A stretch of DNA of 64,000 nucleotides from DASYAE01 sp036501535 (lineage in GTDB: Bacteria > Actinomycetota > Actinomycetes > Streptomycetales > Catenulisporaceae): contig DASYAE010000043.1 of the NCBI GenBank assembly GCA_036501535.1, positions 1-64,000 of the forward strand. The letters run 5' to 3'. Under the pieces are notes generated by a model that saw only the letters and a list, made by a program, of their open reading frames with translations, was not told where the DNA came from and did not search any database. Numbering within the stretch: the first letter of the stretch is position 1; every line of letters begins with the position of its first letter. A program made the translations under genes and the position numbers. Of this stretch, positions 27,133 to 35,433 are shown piece by piece.

Positions 27133-29070
27133 TCAGCCCGCCAGGCGGGCGCGCACGAGGCCGAGCATGGTCTCGATCTCGCGGATCCGCAGCGCGCGCG
27201 ACGCGACGAGGAACAACGCGGCGAATGCCGCTCCCCCGACCAGCAGCGCCGAGAGCGCGCCGAGCGTGCCCTGGCCGAGCGCGAGCTCGATCGCGAAGGC
27301 CGTGGCAGCGCCGACGGCGGCCGCGGCCGCGGAGGCGCCGCCGAGCTTGGCGTGAGTGCGCACGATGCGGCGCGCCTCGATGCCGTGCAGCCGGCGGCGC
27401 AGCAGCCGCGCCGTGATCGCCGCCGCGACGACATACGTGGCCGAACTCGCGGCGCAGACGCCGAGCATCGCCCACGGCGAGTGCCCCAGCAGCAGGTAGG
27501 CGCCCGACGAGAGCACGAGGTTGACCGCTCCGGCCCACAGCGCCGCCTTGAACGGCGTCTTCGTGTCCTCATACGCGTAGAAGCCGCGCAGCATGATCGT
27601 CTGAGCCGAGTACGGGATCAGCCCCGGCGCGAGCGCCATCAGCAGGAAGCCGGTGTTGCGCACCATCGCCGGATCCGCGTTGCCGTGGCCGAACAGCACC
27701 GCGGTGATCTGCCGGCTGAAGGCGAGCAGCGCGAAGGCGCAGGGCACCACCGCGCAGGCGCTCACCCGCGTGCCCAGCGAGACCGAGGCGCGCACGCCGC
27801 GGCGGTCGCCGGCCTGCGCGGCGCGGGTCATCCGCGGCAGCAGCGCGGTGGCGATCGACACGGTGATCACCGCCTGCGGCAGGATCCAGGTGACCAGGGC
27901 GTCGGAGAAGGCCATGAGGCCGACGCCGGCGCCGGGGAAGCGCGCGTCCATGGTGTTGCCGATGGCGGTGACCAGCCAGGTGCCGACCTGGCCGACCAGC
28001 ACCGTCAGCACCGTCCAGCGGGCGAGCCGGGCCGATGTCCCGAGCCCGGTGCCGCGCCAGTCGAAGCGCGGCCGGAAGCGCATCCCGGCCTGCACGGCGT
28101 AGGGGACGAGGGCCACGGCCTGCAGCGCGACCCCCAGGGTCGTGCCGAGCGCGAGCAGCCGCACCTGGCCGCCGGTCAGCTGTCCCGGGTGGATCGCCGC
28201 ACCGCCGGTGCTGACCACGAACGCGCCGAGGGTGGCGATCATGACCACGTTGGCCAGCGCCGGGGTCCACATCATCGGCCCGAACCGGTCGCGGGCGTTG
28301 AGGATCTGGCCGAGCATCACGAACATGCCGTAGCAGAAGATCTGCGGCGCGCAGTACCGGGTCATCTCGATGGTCACCGCGCGGGTGGCACCGGTGTAGC
28401 CGCCGGCATAGAGCGAGACGATCTGCGGGGCCAGCACGATGCAGGCCACGGTGAGCACGGCCAGGACGATGATCGCCATGGTCAGCAGCCGGTCGGTGAA
28501 GCGCCGCCCGCCGTCGGGATCATCCTTCATCGCGCGCACCAGCTGCGGGACGAATACGGAGTTGATCGCGCCGCCGACGATAAGCAGATAGACCGTGTTA
28601 GGCACGTTGTTGGCGGTGGTGAAGGCGCTGCCCATCAGGCCGAGGCCGAGCGCCGAAGTGAGCATCGAGGTGCGCAGCATCCCGGTCACGCGGGAGATGA
28701 TCGTGCCCATCGCCATGATGCGGCCCGCGCGCGACAACCCGGCGCGCCCGGTGGCCGGAGCCGCCGCGGACTGCCCGGCCACGGCGCTGGCGGAAGCCGC
28801 GGCCGCGGGCGCCGTGCTGGCCGAGCCCTGGATCGCACCGCGGCGCAGCGGGATCAGCTGGGCGAGCGCTGCCGGGTCCACAGGCGATGCGCCGACCGGT
28901 GGCAGGTTGAAGCGGGTCGCCTCGACCGCCTCCGCGTACCGCTCGCGCCGCGCGGCGCGCTGGTCCGGGGCTTCGTCGGTCGGGACCCGCGGATACCACA
29001 GTCCTGAGACCTCGAGCAGTTCCAGCGCCTCGGGCTCGTCCGCCGGCTCCGGCCTGCCGCGTTGATCCAT
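27133..29070 (-). CDS. murJ: Lipid II flippase MurJ (MviN)
   Basis: The 645-residue polytopic protein belongs to the MOP/MurJ family that flips peptidoglycan precursor lipid II across the membrane. The core with about 14 helices spans residues ~115-640, starting with GTIISRVTGMLRTSMLTSALG and including the conserved NVPNTVYLLIVGGAINSVFVP and APGLIPYSAQTIMLRGFYAYEDTKTPF. The first ~110 residues are a cytoplasmic Pro/Ala/Glu-rich extension common in actinomycete homologues. There is no C-terminal pseudokinase or sugar-binding domain, unlike mycobacterial MviN. It is convergent with the exporter gene. In many actinomycetes murJ sits near the origin beside sigM/trxB, which is not the case here. 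Confidence 0.9.
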   Translation of the reverse strand: MDQRGRPEPADEPEALELLEVSGLWYPRVPTDEAPDQRAARRERYAEAVEATRFNLPPVGASPVDPAALAQLIPLRRGAIQGSASTAPAAAASASAVAGQSAAAPATGRAGLSRAGRIMAMGTIISRVTGMLRTSMLTSALGLGLMGSAFTTANNVPNTVYLLIVGGAINSVFVPQLVRAMKDDPDGGRRFTDRLLTMAIIVLAVLTVACIVLAPQIVSLYAGGYTGATRAVTIEMTRYCAPQIFCYGMFVMLGQILNARDRFGPMMWTPALANVVMIATLGAFVVSTGGAAIHPGQLTGGQVRLLALGTTLGVALQAVALVPYAVQAGMRFRPRFDWRGTGLGTSARLARWTVLTVLVGQVGTWLVTAIGNTMDARFPGAGVGLMAFSDALVTWILPQAVITVSIATALLPRMTRAAQAGDRRGVRASVSLGTRVSACAVVPCAFALLAFSRQITAVLFGHGNADPAMVRNTGFLLMALAPGLIPYSAQTIMLRGFYAYEDTKTPFKAALWAGAVNLVLSSGAYLLLGHSPWAMLGVCAASSATYVVAAAITARLLRRRLHGIEARRIVRTHAKLGGASAAAAAVGAATAFAIELALGQGTLGALSALLVGGAAFAALFLVASRALRIREIETMLGLVRARLAG

Positions 29071-29137
29071 TCGGACAGTGTTTCAGCTCGCGGCGCTCTG
29101 CGGCGCCGCGCCCGGACTGGCCCGGGATAGGCCCGGC

Positions 29138-29186
29138 AAAACAGAGTGCGGATGCACTCCCCCTCGACGGGTGCATCCGCACTCTG
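29138..29186 (-). terminator. Rho-independent terminator of the osmoprotectant operon
   Basis: A perfect 16-bp stem (CAGAGTGCGGATGCAC at 29142-29157 pairing with 29171-29186) with a 13-base loop is followed on the minus strand by TTTT. It lies 27 bases after the stop of the binding-protein gene. Confidence 0.88.
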
Positions 29187-29212
29187 ACAGCGTTAGGCCC
29201 GAAAGCCGCCGG

Positions 29213-30166
29213 TCAGCCGAGCCCCTCCGAGGAGAGCCACTGCTTGGCGACCGTCGCCGGGTCGTCCTTGTCCACCTGCACCTTGGTGTCCATGTCGAGC
29301 AGCCCGGCGCTGGTCAGCTTGGCGTCCACGGCGTTGAGCGCGTCGACGCCGGCCGAGCCGAGGTTCTTCTTGGAGACCAGCGGCAGCACGTCCTGCACGC
29401 CGAAGATGCCCTTGTTGTCCACCAGGGTCAGCAGGCCGCCCTGCTTGATCGTCGGGTCGGTGGTGAACAGGTCGCCGGCCTGGACCTGGCCCGAGGTCAG
29501 CGCGGCCTCGGTGAGCGGGCCGCCGGCGTCCAGCGACTTGTAGGTGATCTGGGAGTCCTTCAGCCCGTAGGCCTGCTCGAGGCCGAGCAGGCCCTGGTAG
29601 CGGGTCTGGAACTCCGGCGAGGAGCCGATGGTGATCGGCTGCCCGTTCAGCGCCGTGATGAACCTGCTGATCGTGGCGCCCTGGGTCAGGTGCAGGGCGG
29701 ACGCCTCGCTCTTCGAGAGGGTCAGCGTGTCGTTGTCCTGCGCGGTGGAGGGGTTCAGGACCTCCAGGCCCGGGTCGAGCTCCTGGGCGACCGCGGCGTC
29801 GACCTCGCTGGCCGAGGTCTGCGGCGTGTTCTTCTTGCGCAGCGTGTCGAGGTAGGAGAGCAGCGCGCCGTTGTACTCCGGCTTGAGTGTGATGCTGCCG
29901 GACTTGACCAGGCCGTAGGTCACCTCGCGGCTGCCGATGTCGAGCTTGTAGCTCACCTTGTAGCCCTTGGCCGCGAGGGCTTGTCCGTACACGTCGGCGA
30001 GCAGGACAGATTCGGCGAAGTTGTCCGAGCCGACCACGATGCTGCCGGTCGGCTGCGAGCCCGCGAGCGGGTTGCCGGAGTTCGAACTACTGCAGCCGGC
30101 CAGCGCGGCGGCGGCCAGCAGCGCCGCGGCCGGGGCGGCCAGGCGGCGCAGGAGCGGGGTGGTCAT
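29213..30166 (-). CDS. Osmoprotectant ABC transporter substrate-binding lipoprotein
   Basis: This 317-residue lipoprotein (lipobox LAGC, Cys25) has the OpuCC/ProX type II binding fold: SIVVGSDNFAESVLLADVYGQAL, then YKLDIGSREVTYGLVKSGSITLKPEYNG and FTTDPTIKQGGLLTLVDNKG. The family binds glycine betaine, choline, carnitine or related quaternary amines outside the membrane and delivers them to the permeases. It is the last gene of a four-gene operon and is followed by a strong terminator. Start ATG 30166 lies behind GGAAGGAAC. Ligand-box aromatic residues cannot be assigned securely, so the exact ligand is unknown. Confidence 0.88.
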   Translation of the reverse strand: MTTPLLRRLAAPAAALLAAAALAGCSSSNSGNPLAGSQPTGSIVVGSDNFAESVLLADVYGQALAAKGYKVSYKLDIGSREVTYGLVKSGSITLKPEYNGALLSYLDTLRKKNTPQTSASEVDAAVAQELDPGLEVLNPSTAQDNDTLTLSKSEASALHLTQGATISRFITALNGQPITIGSSPEFQTRYQGLLGLEQAYGLKDSQITYKSLDAGGPLTEAALTSGQVQAGDLFTTDPTIKQGGLLTLVDNKGIFGVQDVLPLVSKKNLGSAGVDALNAVDAKLTSAGLLDMDTKVQVDKDDPATVAKQWLSSEGLG

Positions 30167-30225
30167 GGGTGTTCCTTCCCGGGGAGGGGTGAGGTCGGGC
30201 GGGCCGGTCTCGGTCGGGCCGGCCG

Positions 30226-30891
30226 TCAGCGCCGGCGCAGGCCGGGCGAGACCGCCACCCGGCCGAGCAGCCAGAACACGAACAGGGTGAACAGGCACAG
30301 CACGGCGATCAGGAACGCGCCGCCCACGACCTGGGCGTAGTCGTACTGGTAGAGCCCGTCGACGATGTAGCGGCCGAAGCCTCCGAAGGAGACCACCGCG
30401 GCCAGGCTCGCGGTGGCCACGATCTGCACCGCGGACACGCGCAGCCCGGCCAGGATGAGCGGCAGCGCGGCCGGCAGCTCGACCCGCAGCACCACCTGGC
30501 TCGTGCTCATCCCCATGCCCTTCGCGGCGTCCACGGCGGCGCGGTCGACGCCTTGGATGCCCTCGTGCGTGTAGAGCAGGACCGGCGGGATGCCGATGAC
30601 CACGAGCGGGATCATGGCGACCGCGAAGTTCAGGCCGAGGTGCACGGCCAGCAGGATCAGCAGGCCGAGGCTGGGCAGCGAGCGGCCGAGCACGGCGACC
30701 GCGGAGACCAGGCCCTGGCCGCGCCCGGTGTGCCCGGTCGCCACCGCCGGCGGGAACGCGATCGCGGCCGCGATCACCAGGGCGACCAGCGAGTACTCGC
30801 AGTGCTGGCCGAGCCGGGCGGCGATGTCGTCGTAGCCGTGCCGGTAGGTCGGGTCGTCGAAGAACTGGCGCAGGTAGTTGAACAGGTTCAC
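30226..30891 (-). CDS. Osmoprotectant ABC transporter permease (second)
   Basis: A 221-residue permease of the OpuCB/OpuCD type. After a short soluble start (NLFNYLRQFFDDPTYRHGYDDIAARLGQH) it has about six membrane helices and the coupling motif DAAKGMGMSTSQVVLRVELPAALPLILAGL, the EAA loop contacting the ATPase. The GTG start overlaps the stop of the first permease gene (GTGA). The N-terminal extension differs from the sister permease, as usual for the OpuCD-like member of the pair. Confidence 0.88.
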   Translation of the reverse strand: MNLFNYLRQFFDDPTYRHGYDDIAARLGQHCEYSLVALVIAAAIAFPPAVATGHTGRGQGLVSAVAVLGRSLPSLGLLILLAVHLGLNFAVAMIPLVVIGIPPVLLYTHEGIQGVDRAAVDAAKGMGMSTSQVVLRVELPAALPLILAGLRVSAVQIVATASLAAVVSFGGFGRYIVDGLYQYDYAQVVGGAFLIAVLCLFTLFVFWLLGRVAVSPGLRRR

Positions 30892-31538
30892 GCCGCACCT
30901 CCGCGCTGCCGGGCCCAGGGGGTGGCCAGCCGCTGCAGCAGGCGCAGCAGCAGGTCGCAGCCGACCGCGAGGACCAGCAGGGTGATCAGCCCGAGCCAGA
31001 TCAGCCGCTGGTCGAAGAAGTGCAGGCCGAGGATCAGCAGGTCGCCGAGCCCGCCGTAGTTGCCGATCAGCGCGCCGACGCTCATCAGGCTGATGCTGGA
31101 GACGGCCGCGACGCGCACGGAGGCGATCAGCGGCGGCAGCGCGACCGGCAGCTCCACCGCGACGTAGCGGCGCATGCGGCCGTAGCCCATGCCGTCGGCC
31201 GCGTCGATCACCTCGGGCGGCACCGCGCGGATCGCGTCGGCCACGCCGGGCACGAGGATCGCCAGGCTGTAGAGGGTCAGCGGGATGAACACCGTGGTGT
31301 AGGTCGCCCCGGTGTAGTCGATCAGGACCACGAACAGGGCGATCGACGGGATCGAGTAGATGATGGTGACCAGGCCCAGCACCGGTGGATAGGTCCAGGG
31401 CAGCCGGGTGCACAGCTGCCCGATCGGCAGGGCCAGCAGCAGGCCGAGCGCGCAGGCGCCGAGCGCCACCTCGAGCTGGATGCCCACCAGGCCGAGGAAG
31501 CTGGACTGGACATAGCTCGGCAGGTTGAAGACGCTCAC
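30888..31538 (-). CDS. Osmoprotectant ABC transporter permease (first)
   Basis: A 216-residue integral membrane protein of the OpuCB type with five to six helices and an EAA loop at DAADGMGYGRMRRYVAVELPVALPPLIASVRVA. It begins with a GTG that overlaps the ATPase gene stop and ends overlapping the next permease start, so all four genes are translationally linked. Together with the second permease it forms the heterodimeric channel of an osmoprotectant importer. Confidence 0.88.
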   Translation of the reverse strand: MSVFNLPSYVQSSFLGLVGIQLEVALGACALGLLLALPIGQLCTRLPWTYPPVLGLVTIIYSIPSIALFVVLIDYTGATYTTVFIPLTLYSLAILVPGVADAIRAVPPEVIDAADGMGYGRMRRYVAVELPVALPPLIASVRVAAVSSISLMSVGALIGNYGGLGDLLILGLHFFDQRLIWLGLITLLVLAVGCDLLLRLLQRLATPWARQRGGAA

Positions 31539-32641
31539 GCGACGGGCTCCTCGGCCAGCACCGGCCGGCGCGCCGAGCGGGCGGCGCGGATCGCGACCGC
31601 CACGTCCTCCTGGCTGGCCACGCCGACCGCCCCGCCGTGCTCGTCGACCGCCACGGCCCAGCCGGCCTCGCAGAGCACTGCGGCGTCGAGCGCGGCGCGC
31701 AGCGAGTCGGAGCCCTGCCGGAAGGTGTGGCCGATCGGCACCAGCGGGTCGAGCGGCGCGGCCGGGCTGACCCAGCCGACCGGTCTGCGGTCGGAGTCGA
31801 CGACCAGCACCCAGGGCAGGTCGTCGCGGGGCGCCGGTATCGGCTCGCCCTGCGCGACGATCGGGCCGGTGCGCAGCACGAGCGAGTCGCTGGAGTGGAA
31901 GGTGAGCTGGCGGAAGCCCCGGTCCAGGCCCAGGAACTCCTCGACGAACTCGTCCGCGGGCGAGCCGAGCAGCTCTTGCGGGGTGCCGAACTGGGCGATC
32001 AGGCCGCCCTCGCGCAGCACCGCGATCTTGTCGCCGAGCTTGATCGCCTCGTCCACGTCGTGCGTGACGAACAGGATGGTCTTGCCGATCTCGCCCTGGA
32101 TGCGCAGCATCTGCTCCTGCAGGCTCTTGCGCACGATCGGGTCGACCGCGGAGAACGGCTCGTCCATGAGCAGCACCGGCGGGTCGGCGGCCAGCGCCCG
32201 CGCGACGCCGACGCGCTGCTGCTGGCCGCCGGAGAGCTGGTGCGGGTAGCGGCGGGCCATGGACTGCTCCAGGCCGACGAGGTCCATCAGCTCACGCGCA
32301 CGCTGGCGCGCGGCGCGCCGGTCCATGCCGACGAGCCGCGGCACGGTGGCGATGTTGTCCTCGATGGTGCGGTGCGGGAACAGGCCGGCGTGCTGGATCA
32401 CGTAGCCGATGCCGCGGCGCAGTTTGGTGACCGGCTGCGCACGCACGTCCACGTCGTCGATCAGGATCGTCCCGCCGGTGGGCTCGACCAGCCGGTTCAC
32501 CATCCGCAGGCTGGTGGTCTTGCCGCAGCCCGAGGGGCCGACCAGGACGGTGATCGCGCCGGTCGGCGCCTCCAGGCTGAGGGACCGGACCGCGAAGGAG
32601 CCACGGCTGTACTCCTTCGAGACGTCCTCGAAGCGGATCAA
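31535..32641 (-). CDS. Osmoprotectant ABC transporter ATPase with CBS region
   Basis: This 368-residue ATPase (OpuCA/ProV type) has Walker A VGPSGCGKTT, Q-loop VIQHAGLFPHRTIEDNI, signature LSGGQQQR, Walker B VLLMDEPFSAVD and VTHDVDEAIKLGDKIAVL. After residue ~265 comes a CBS-domain region (VLVVDSDRRPVGWVSP ... WAVAVDEHGGAVGVASQED) which in OpuA-type transporters senses ionic strength or c-di-AMP. It uses a TTG start at 32641 behind GGAAGG and is the first gene of the operon. Induction by salt stress is expected from the family but no specific promoter motif was recognised in the 160 bases upstream. Confidence 0.9.
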   Translation of the reverse strand: MIRFEDVSKEYSRGSFAVRSLSLEAPTGAITVLVGPSGCGKTTSLRMVNRLVEPTGGTILIDDVDVRAQPVTKLRRGIGYVIQHAGLFPHRTIEDNIATVPRLVGMDRRAARQRARELMDLVGLEQSMARRYPHQLSGGQQQRVGVARALAADPPVLLMDEPFSAVDPIVRKSLQEQMLRIQGEIGKTILFVTHDVDEAIKLGDKIAVLREGGLIAQFGTPQELLGSPADEFVEEFLGLDRGFRQLTFHSSDSLVLRTGPIVAQGEPIPAPRDDLPWVLVVDSDRRPVGWVSPAAPLDPLVPIGHTFRQGSDSLRAALDAAVLCEAGWAVAVDEHGGAVGVASQEDVAVAIRAARSARRPVLAEEPVA

Positions 32642-32803
32642 GGCTCAACCTTCCAGTGTCGGGTACGGCGTCGCGCCGCACAGGTCCCGGCAACTTGCAC
32701 CGTGGAGCATGTCCGCCGGCTCGGCTCTCCACCGATCCGTGGGACGGAGACAGTGGCGTCGGCCAGCCCCAGCGTATTGGGCAGAGCCGACAAGTGCCGC
32801 TGT

Positions 32804-33289
32804 TTACCCGCGGTGTGGCCTTTGACACGCCGCGGAAGCTTGCGGTTCGGTGACGGGCAGGCCGGCCGCGGACCAGGCCTGGAAACCGCCGATCAGGTCG
32901 GTCGCCCGGCGCAGGCCCAGGCTGTGCAGGCTGGCCGCGGCCAGCGAGGACGCGTATCCCTCGTTGCACAGAACGATGACTTCGATCCCGTGGTCCGTGG
33001 CTTGAGGCAGCTTGTAGGCGCACTGCGGGTCGAGCCGCCACTCCAGCTCGTTGCGCTCGACGATCAGGGCGCCGGGGATCGTTCCGTCGCGGTCCCGCAG
33101 CGCTGCGTAGCGGATGTCGACAAGCAGCGCGCCCTGCTTCGCGCGCTCATACGCCTGGTCCGGCGCCAGGCGGTCGAGCGAGCGGCGGACGGTCTGCAGC
33201 ACCTCGTCGATGCTGTGCATATCGGCGCTGTGCTCACTAGCTATGTGTGGCGCCGGCGGCGCGGCGCCGGTATCCGAATGCGTACTCAC
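32804..33289 (-). CDS. Rhodanese-domain protein
   Basis: The 161-residue protein is a single rhodanese domain: ALLVDIRYAALRDRDGTIPGALIVERNELEWRLD in pieces and the active-site loop VIVLCNEGYASSLAA with the persulfide-carrying Cys108. It ends LGLRRATDLIGGFQAWSAAGLPV, as usual. The loop has the short form typical of sulfurtransferases attached to sulfur-amino-acid metabolism. Its GTG start is four bases after the cysteine dioxygenase stop, so the two are co-expressed. It probably moves sulfane sulfur formed during cysteine breakdown. The N-terminal 23 residues are disordered; Met24 is an alternative start. Confidence 0.9.
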   Translation of the reverse strand: MSTHSDTGAAPPAPHIASEHSADMHSIDEVLQTVRRSLDRLAPDQAYERAKQGALLVDIRYAALRDRDGTIPGALIVERNELEWRLDPQCAYKLPQATDHGIEVIVLCNEGYASSLAAASLHSLGLRRATDLIGGFQAWSAAGLPVTEPQASAACQRPHRG

Positions 33290-33293
33290 GCGT

Positions 33294-33896
33294 TCACCAC
33301 TGCTCCGGCACTTCGGTCAGCTCCAGACGCAACACCCGGCCGCGGCGGCTGTAGCGGTGCATCTTCGGCAGGGGCGGATAATAGACGTGCACAGAGATAG
33401 CGTGCCGCTCGTCGCTCTGGTTGACGACATGGTGCACGTGCCGCGGGCCGAACGCGCGGCCCCGGCCGGCCGGGAGGCTGCGCTCGCGGTCCATGCCGGG
33501 CAGCAGCTCCAGGCTGCTCCAGCCCTCGGTGGGCAGCTCGGCGGCGAGCGAGTGCTCGGTCAGCGCGCCGTCCGCGGTCACGAACGCTCCGCGCGATCCG
33601 CCGTGGTCGTGCCAGCCGGTCTCGGCGCCGGGCGGCCAGCCGATCGCCCAGGCCTCGCTGCCGCCGGGCCCCTCCAGCCGGATCCAGGTGCGCTCCTCCG
33701 GGTTCAGCGGCAGCAGCGCGATGACGGCGGGGTCGGCGGCGGTGCTGCGGGCGAAGTCGAGCAGCTCGGACAGGGTGGGGCCGCCGTCCGGGGCGGACTC
33801 GCGGGCCGAGGGGGCGGGCGCGACGGGCGCCGGGGCGGTCTCGGTGCCGGCGGCCGGGTCGGCGGTGCGGGCTCCCGCCGCTGATGAGGCAGACAA
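33294..33896 (-). CDS. Cysteine dioxygenase, type I (cupin)
   Basis: This non-heme iron enzyme oxidises L-cysteine to cysteine sulfinate, the first step of cysteine catabolism. The cupin iron ligands are visible in GWHDHGGSRGAF (His-x-His) and GPRHVHHVVN, and the C-terminal VYYPPLPKMHRY matches actinobacterial CDO proteins. The conserved domain starts about 40 residues into this model (LSELLDFARS). The start is uncertain: TTG 33896 has AGAGG five bases upstream and is used here, while a GTG at 33998 would add 34 unconserved residues with no ribosome site. It is followed by rhodanese and preceded by a Cys-containing leader peptide gene, implying control by cysteine supply. Confidence 0.85.
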   Translation of the reverse strand: MSASSAAGARTADPAAGTETAPAPVAPAPSARESAPDGGPTLSELLDFARSTAADPAVIALLPLNPEERTWIRLEGPGGSEAWAIGWPPGAETGWHDHGGSRGAFVTADGALTEHSLAAELPTEGWSSLELLPGMDRERSLPAGRGRAFGPRHVHHVVNQSDERHAISVHVYYPPLPKMHRYSRRGRVLRLELTEVPEQW

Positions 33897-33918
33897 TGTG
33901 ACCTCTGACTTATGCGGG

Positions 33919-33939
33919 CCGGCCGTTCTCCGCGGCCGG
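33919..33939 (-). promoter_or_regulatory. Hairpin just upstream of the cysteine dioxygenase ribosome site
   Basis: Inverted repeat CCGGCCG (33919-33925) and CGGCCGG (33933-33939) with a seven-base loop ends 12 bases before AGAGG. It may mask or expose the translation start depending on upstream folding. Confidence 0.35.
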
Positions 33940-34070
33940 GTGCGGAAAGGCTCGAGCGCGGCGCCCGTAACAAGGCGGGCACCCGGAGGTTCCAGCACGG
34001 CCGGGCGGAAGGCGCCGAGAGCACTGCGGGCGCCGGGCGGGCCGCGGATGACGGATCGCCGGTACGGCCG

Positions 34071-34085
34071 CCGCGGTTACCGCGG
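34071..34085 (-). promoter_or_regulatory. Hairpin following the leader peptide ORF
   Basis: CCGCGG-TTA-CCGCGG forms a 6-bp stem with a three-base loop, beginning 28 bases after the leader stop codon. A candidate attenuator element, but no T-run follows it, so translational or Rho-dependent control is more likely than intrinsic termination. Confidence 0.35.
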
Positions 34086-34113
34086 AATCAGACCGTGAAT
34101 GTCACCGGACGCG

Positions 34114-34203
34114 TCAGTTGGCGTTGGCACAACACAGGCAGCCCGCGTACCGGACCGTGTCCAGGTGGGTGCGGCGGAAGAGCCTGACGCCAGCGGAGAC
34201 CAT
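34114..34203 (-). CDS. Cys-containing regulatory leader peptide upstream of cysteine dioxygenase
   Basis: An ATG at 34203 opens a 29-codon frame ending in TGA at 34114-34116. Its middle reads FRRTHLDTVRYAGCLCC, i.e. a basic RR-x-H-(V/L)-D segment followed by Cys22, Cys24 and Cys25 (TGC, TGT, TGT) shortly before the end. This layout resembles the short 'putative leader peptides' annotated in Streptomyces and the polycysteine leaderless ORFs of mycobacteria that make downstream sulfur genes cysteine-responsive. A promoter with TTGACC, an 18-base spacer and TTCACT ends seven bases before the ATG, so the mRNA should be leaderless. The next genes on the strand are cysteine dioxygenase and rhodanese. 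The peptide is a regulator by being translated, not a stable product; this role is inferred. Confidence 0.75.
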   Translation of the reverse strand: MVSAGVRLFRRTHLDTVRYAGCLCCANAN

Positions 34204-34210
34204 GGCGGCG

Positions 34211-34240
34211 AGTGAATCACGGCCGAGCAGCCGTGGTCAA
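34211..34240 (-). promoter_or_regulatory. Promoter of the cysteine leader / dioxygenase operon
   Basis: On the minus strand TTGACC (34240-34235) and TTCACT (34216-34211) are separated by 18 bases. The -10 box ends seven bases before the leader ATG, giving a predicted start of transcription at or next to the A of ATG. Confidence 0.6.
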
Positions 34241-34398
34241 GGCGGCGCCGCGCGAGGGCCACGTACCGAGACGCGCACGGCCACCATGCGGAATCGGCAG
34301 GTCAACGCGTCAGACTCGGAAATCGCCGGACCGGCGCCAGCCCGATGCGACGCTGAGTTCGAGCGTTGCTATAGCTGAAACCGGGCCGATCGATCGCC

Positions 34399-35301
34399 CT
34401 ATATCACCGCGAAATCGGCCAAAACCTCGGCGATGATGCGCCGGGCCAGCGCGGCGAATCCGGGGTTCGTCCGCCGGTAATAGGGGAGCGCGATCAGCCC
34501 GAGGGACAGCGCCCAGCCGCGCCCGCGCAGCCACGTGTCTTCGTCGGCGGCCGACGCGTTGCGGAAGGCGTCGCGCGACGGCCCGGTGAAGACGCTCCAG
34601 GCGGCCATCGCGTCACAGGCGGGATCGCCGACGGTGAGGCAGGAGAAGTCGATCACTGCGAACAGCCGGCCCGCGGCGGCCAGCAGGTTCCCGGGCAGCA
34701 GGTCGCCGTGCAGCCAGACCGGCGGGCCGGGCCAGTCGGCGGCCGCGAGCGACTGCTCCCAGGCCGCCGTCGCCGCGCCGGCGTCGATCTCGCCGAGCTC
34801 CCGCAGGGCCCTGATCGCCTCCCGGACGTCGCCGTCGCGCCGGGCCACCGGCAGACCGCGGGACGAGCGCTGGTGCTCGGGCAGCGGATCGCCGGCCGTC
34901 CCGACGTGTTGCAGGGCCCGTACGAACTCGGCCAGCTGCACGGCCGCCGCGCAGGGATCGGCGAGCCGGTCCAAGCGGACCTCCTCGCCGTCCAGCCAGC
35001 GGTAGACACCCCAGGTCCACGGATAGCCCTCGCCGGGCGCGCCCAGCCCGAGCGGTTCGGGGACCGCGAGCGGGAGCTGCGGGGCGAGCCGCGGCAGCCA
35101 CTGCAGGTCCTTCTCGACCTGCCCGGTGGACCGCGCGACCCGCGGCAGCCGCGCCGCCAGGTCGGGACCGACCCGGAACAGCGCGTTGTCCGTGCCGGAC
35201 GAGGCGACCGGCGCAACCGGCAGGCCGGCCCACTGCGGGAACTGCGCGGCCAGCAGCCGGCGCACCTGGTCCGGGTCGATGTCGATCTCGTCGGCGTGCA
35301 T
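34399..35301 (-). CDS. Aminoglycoside-phosphotransferase-family kinase
   Basis: A 300-residue APH-fold protein starting at Met (MHADEIDIDPDQVRRLLAAQF), a beginning shared by many actinomycete APH-like proteins. N-lobe Gly-rich region GTDNALFRVG, catalytic loop VWLHGDLLPGNLL and metal loop VIDFSCLTVGDPACD are intact, so it should be an active kinase. It may phosphorylate a macrolide, aminoglycoside or an endogenous small molecule; resistance is not demonstrated. The start at 35301 follows CGAGAGA; an upstream start at 35334 adds 11 residues. It lies divergent from the PadR operon whose operator begins 84 bases away. Confidence 0.85.
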   Translation of the reverse strand: MHADEIDIDPDQVRRLLAAQFPQWAGLPVAPVASSGTDNALFRVGPDLAARLPRVARSTGQVEKDLQWLPRLAPQLPLAVPEPLGLGAPGEGYPWTWGVYRWLDGEEVRLDRLADPCAAAVQLAEFVRALQHVGTAGDPLPEHQRSSRGLPVARRDGDVREAIRALRELGEIDAGAATAAWEQSLAAADWPGPPVWLHGDLLPGNLLAAAGRLFAVIDFSCLTVGDPACDAMAAWSVFTGPSRDAFRNASAADEDTWLRGRGWALSLGLIALPYYRRTNPGFAALARRIIAEVLADFAVI

Positions 35302-35373
35302 TCTCTCGGCGGCCACGGCCCAGAAGGCTTCCACGGCGCCGCGGACGACTCAACCCGATATCCCGGTAGCGGC

Positions 35374-35426
35374 TTGACCCGACCCAATCTAACGGTTATA
35401 AAGAACGCAGTATAGCCGTTAGATTG
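35374..35426 (+). promoter_or_regulatory. PadR promoter with a long palindromic operator
   Basis: TTGACC (35374-35379) and TATAAA (35397-35402) with 17 bases between form a strong promoter. Overlapping it is a 16-bp inverted repeat with one mismatch (left arm 35385-35400 beginning CAATCTAACGG, right arm 35411-35426 ending CCGTTAGATTG) around a 10-base centre. Occupation would cover the -10 box and start site, so the adjacent PadR protein very probably represses its own operon. Confidence 0.8.
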
Positions 35427-35433
35427 AGGGAAG

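Noticed and set aside
26425..29007. An 860-codon plus-strand frame over the exporter and murJ
   Set aside because: It crosses the convergent gene boundary and is antisense to murJ; no recognisable protein.
34118..34378. Plus-strand 86-codon frame in the region of the cysteine leader
   Set aside because: No ribosome site or conserved features; it is antisense to the leader and its promoter, which have a coherent promoter-ORF-operon arrangement.
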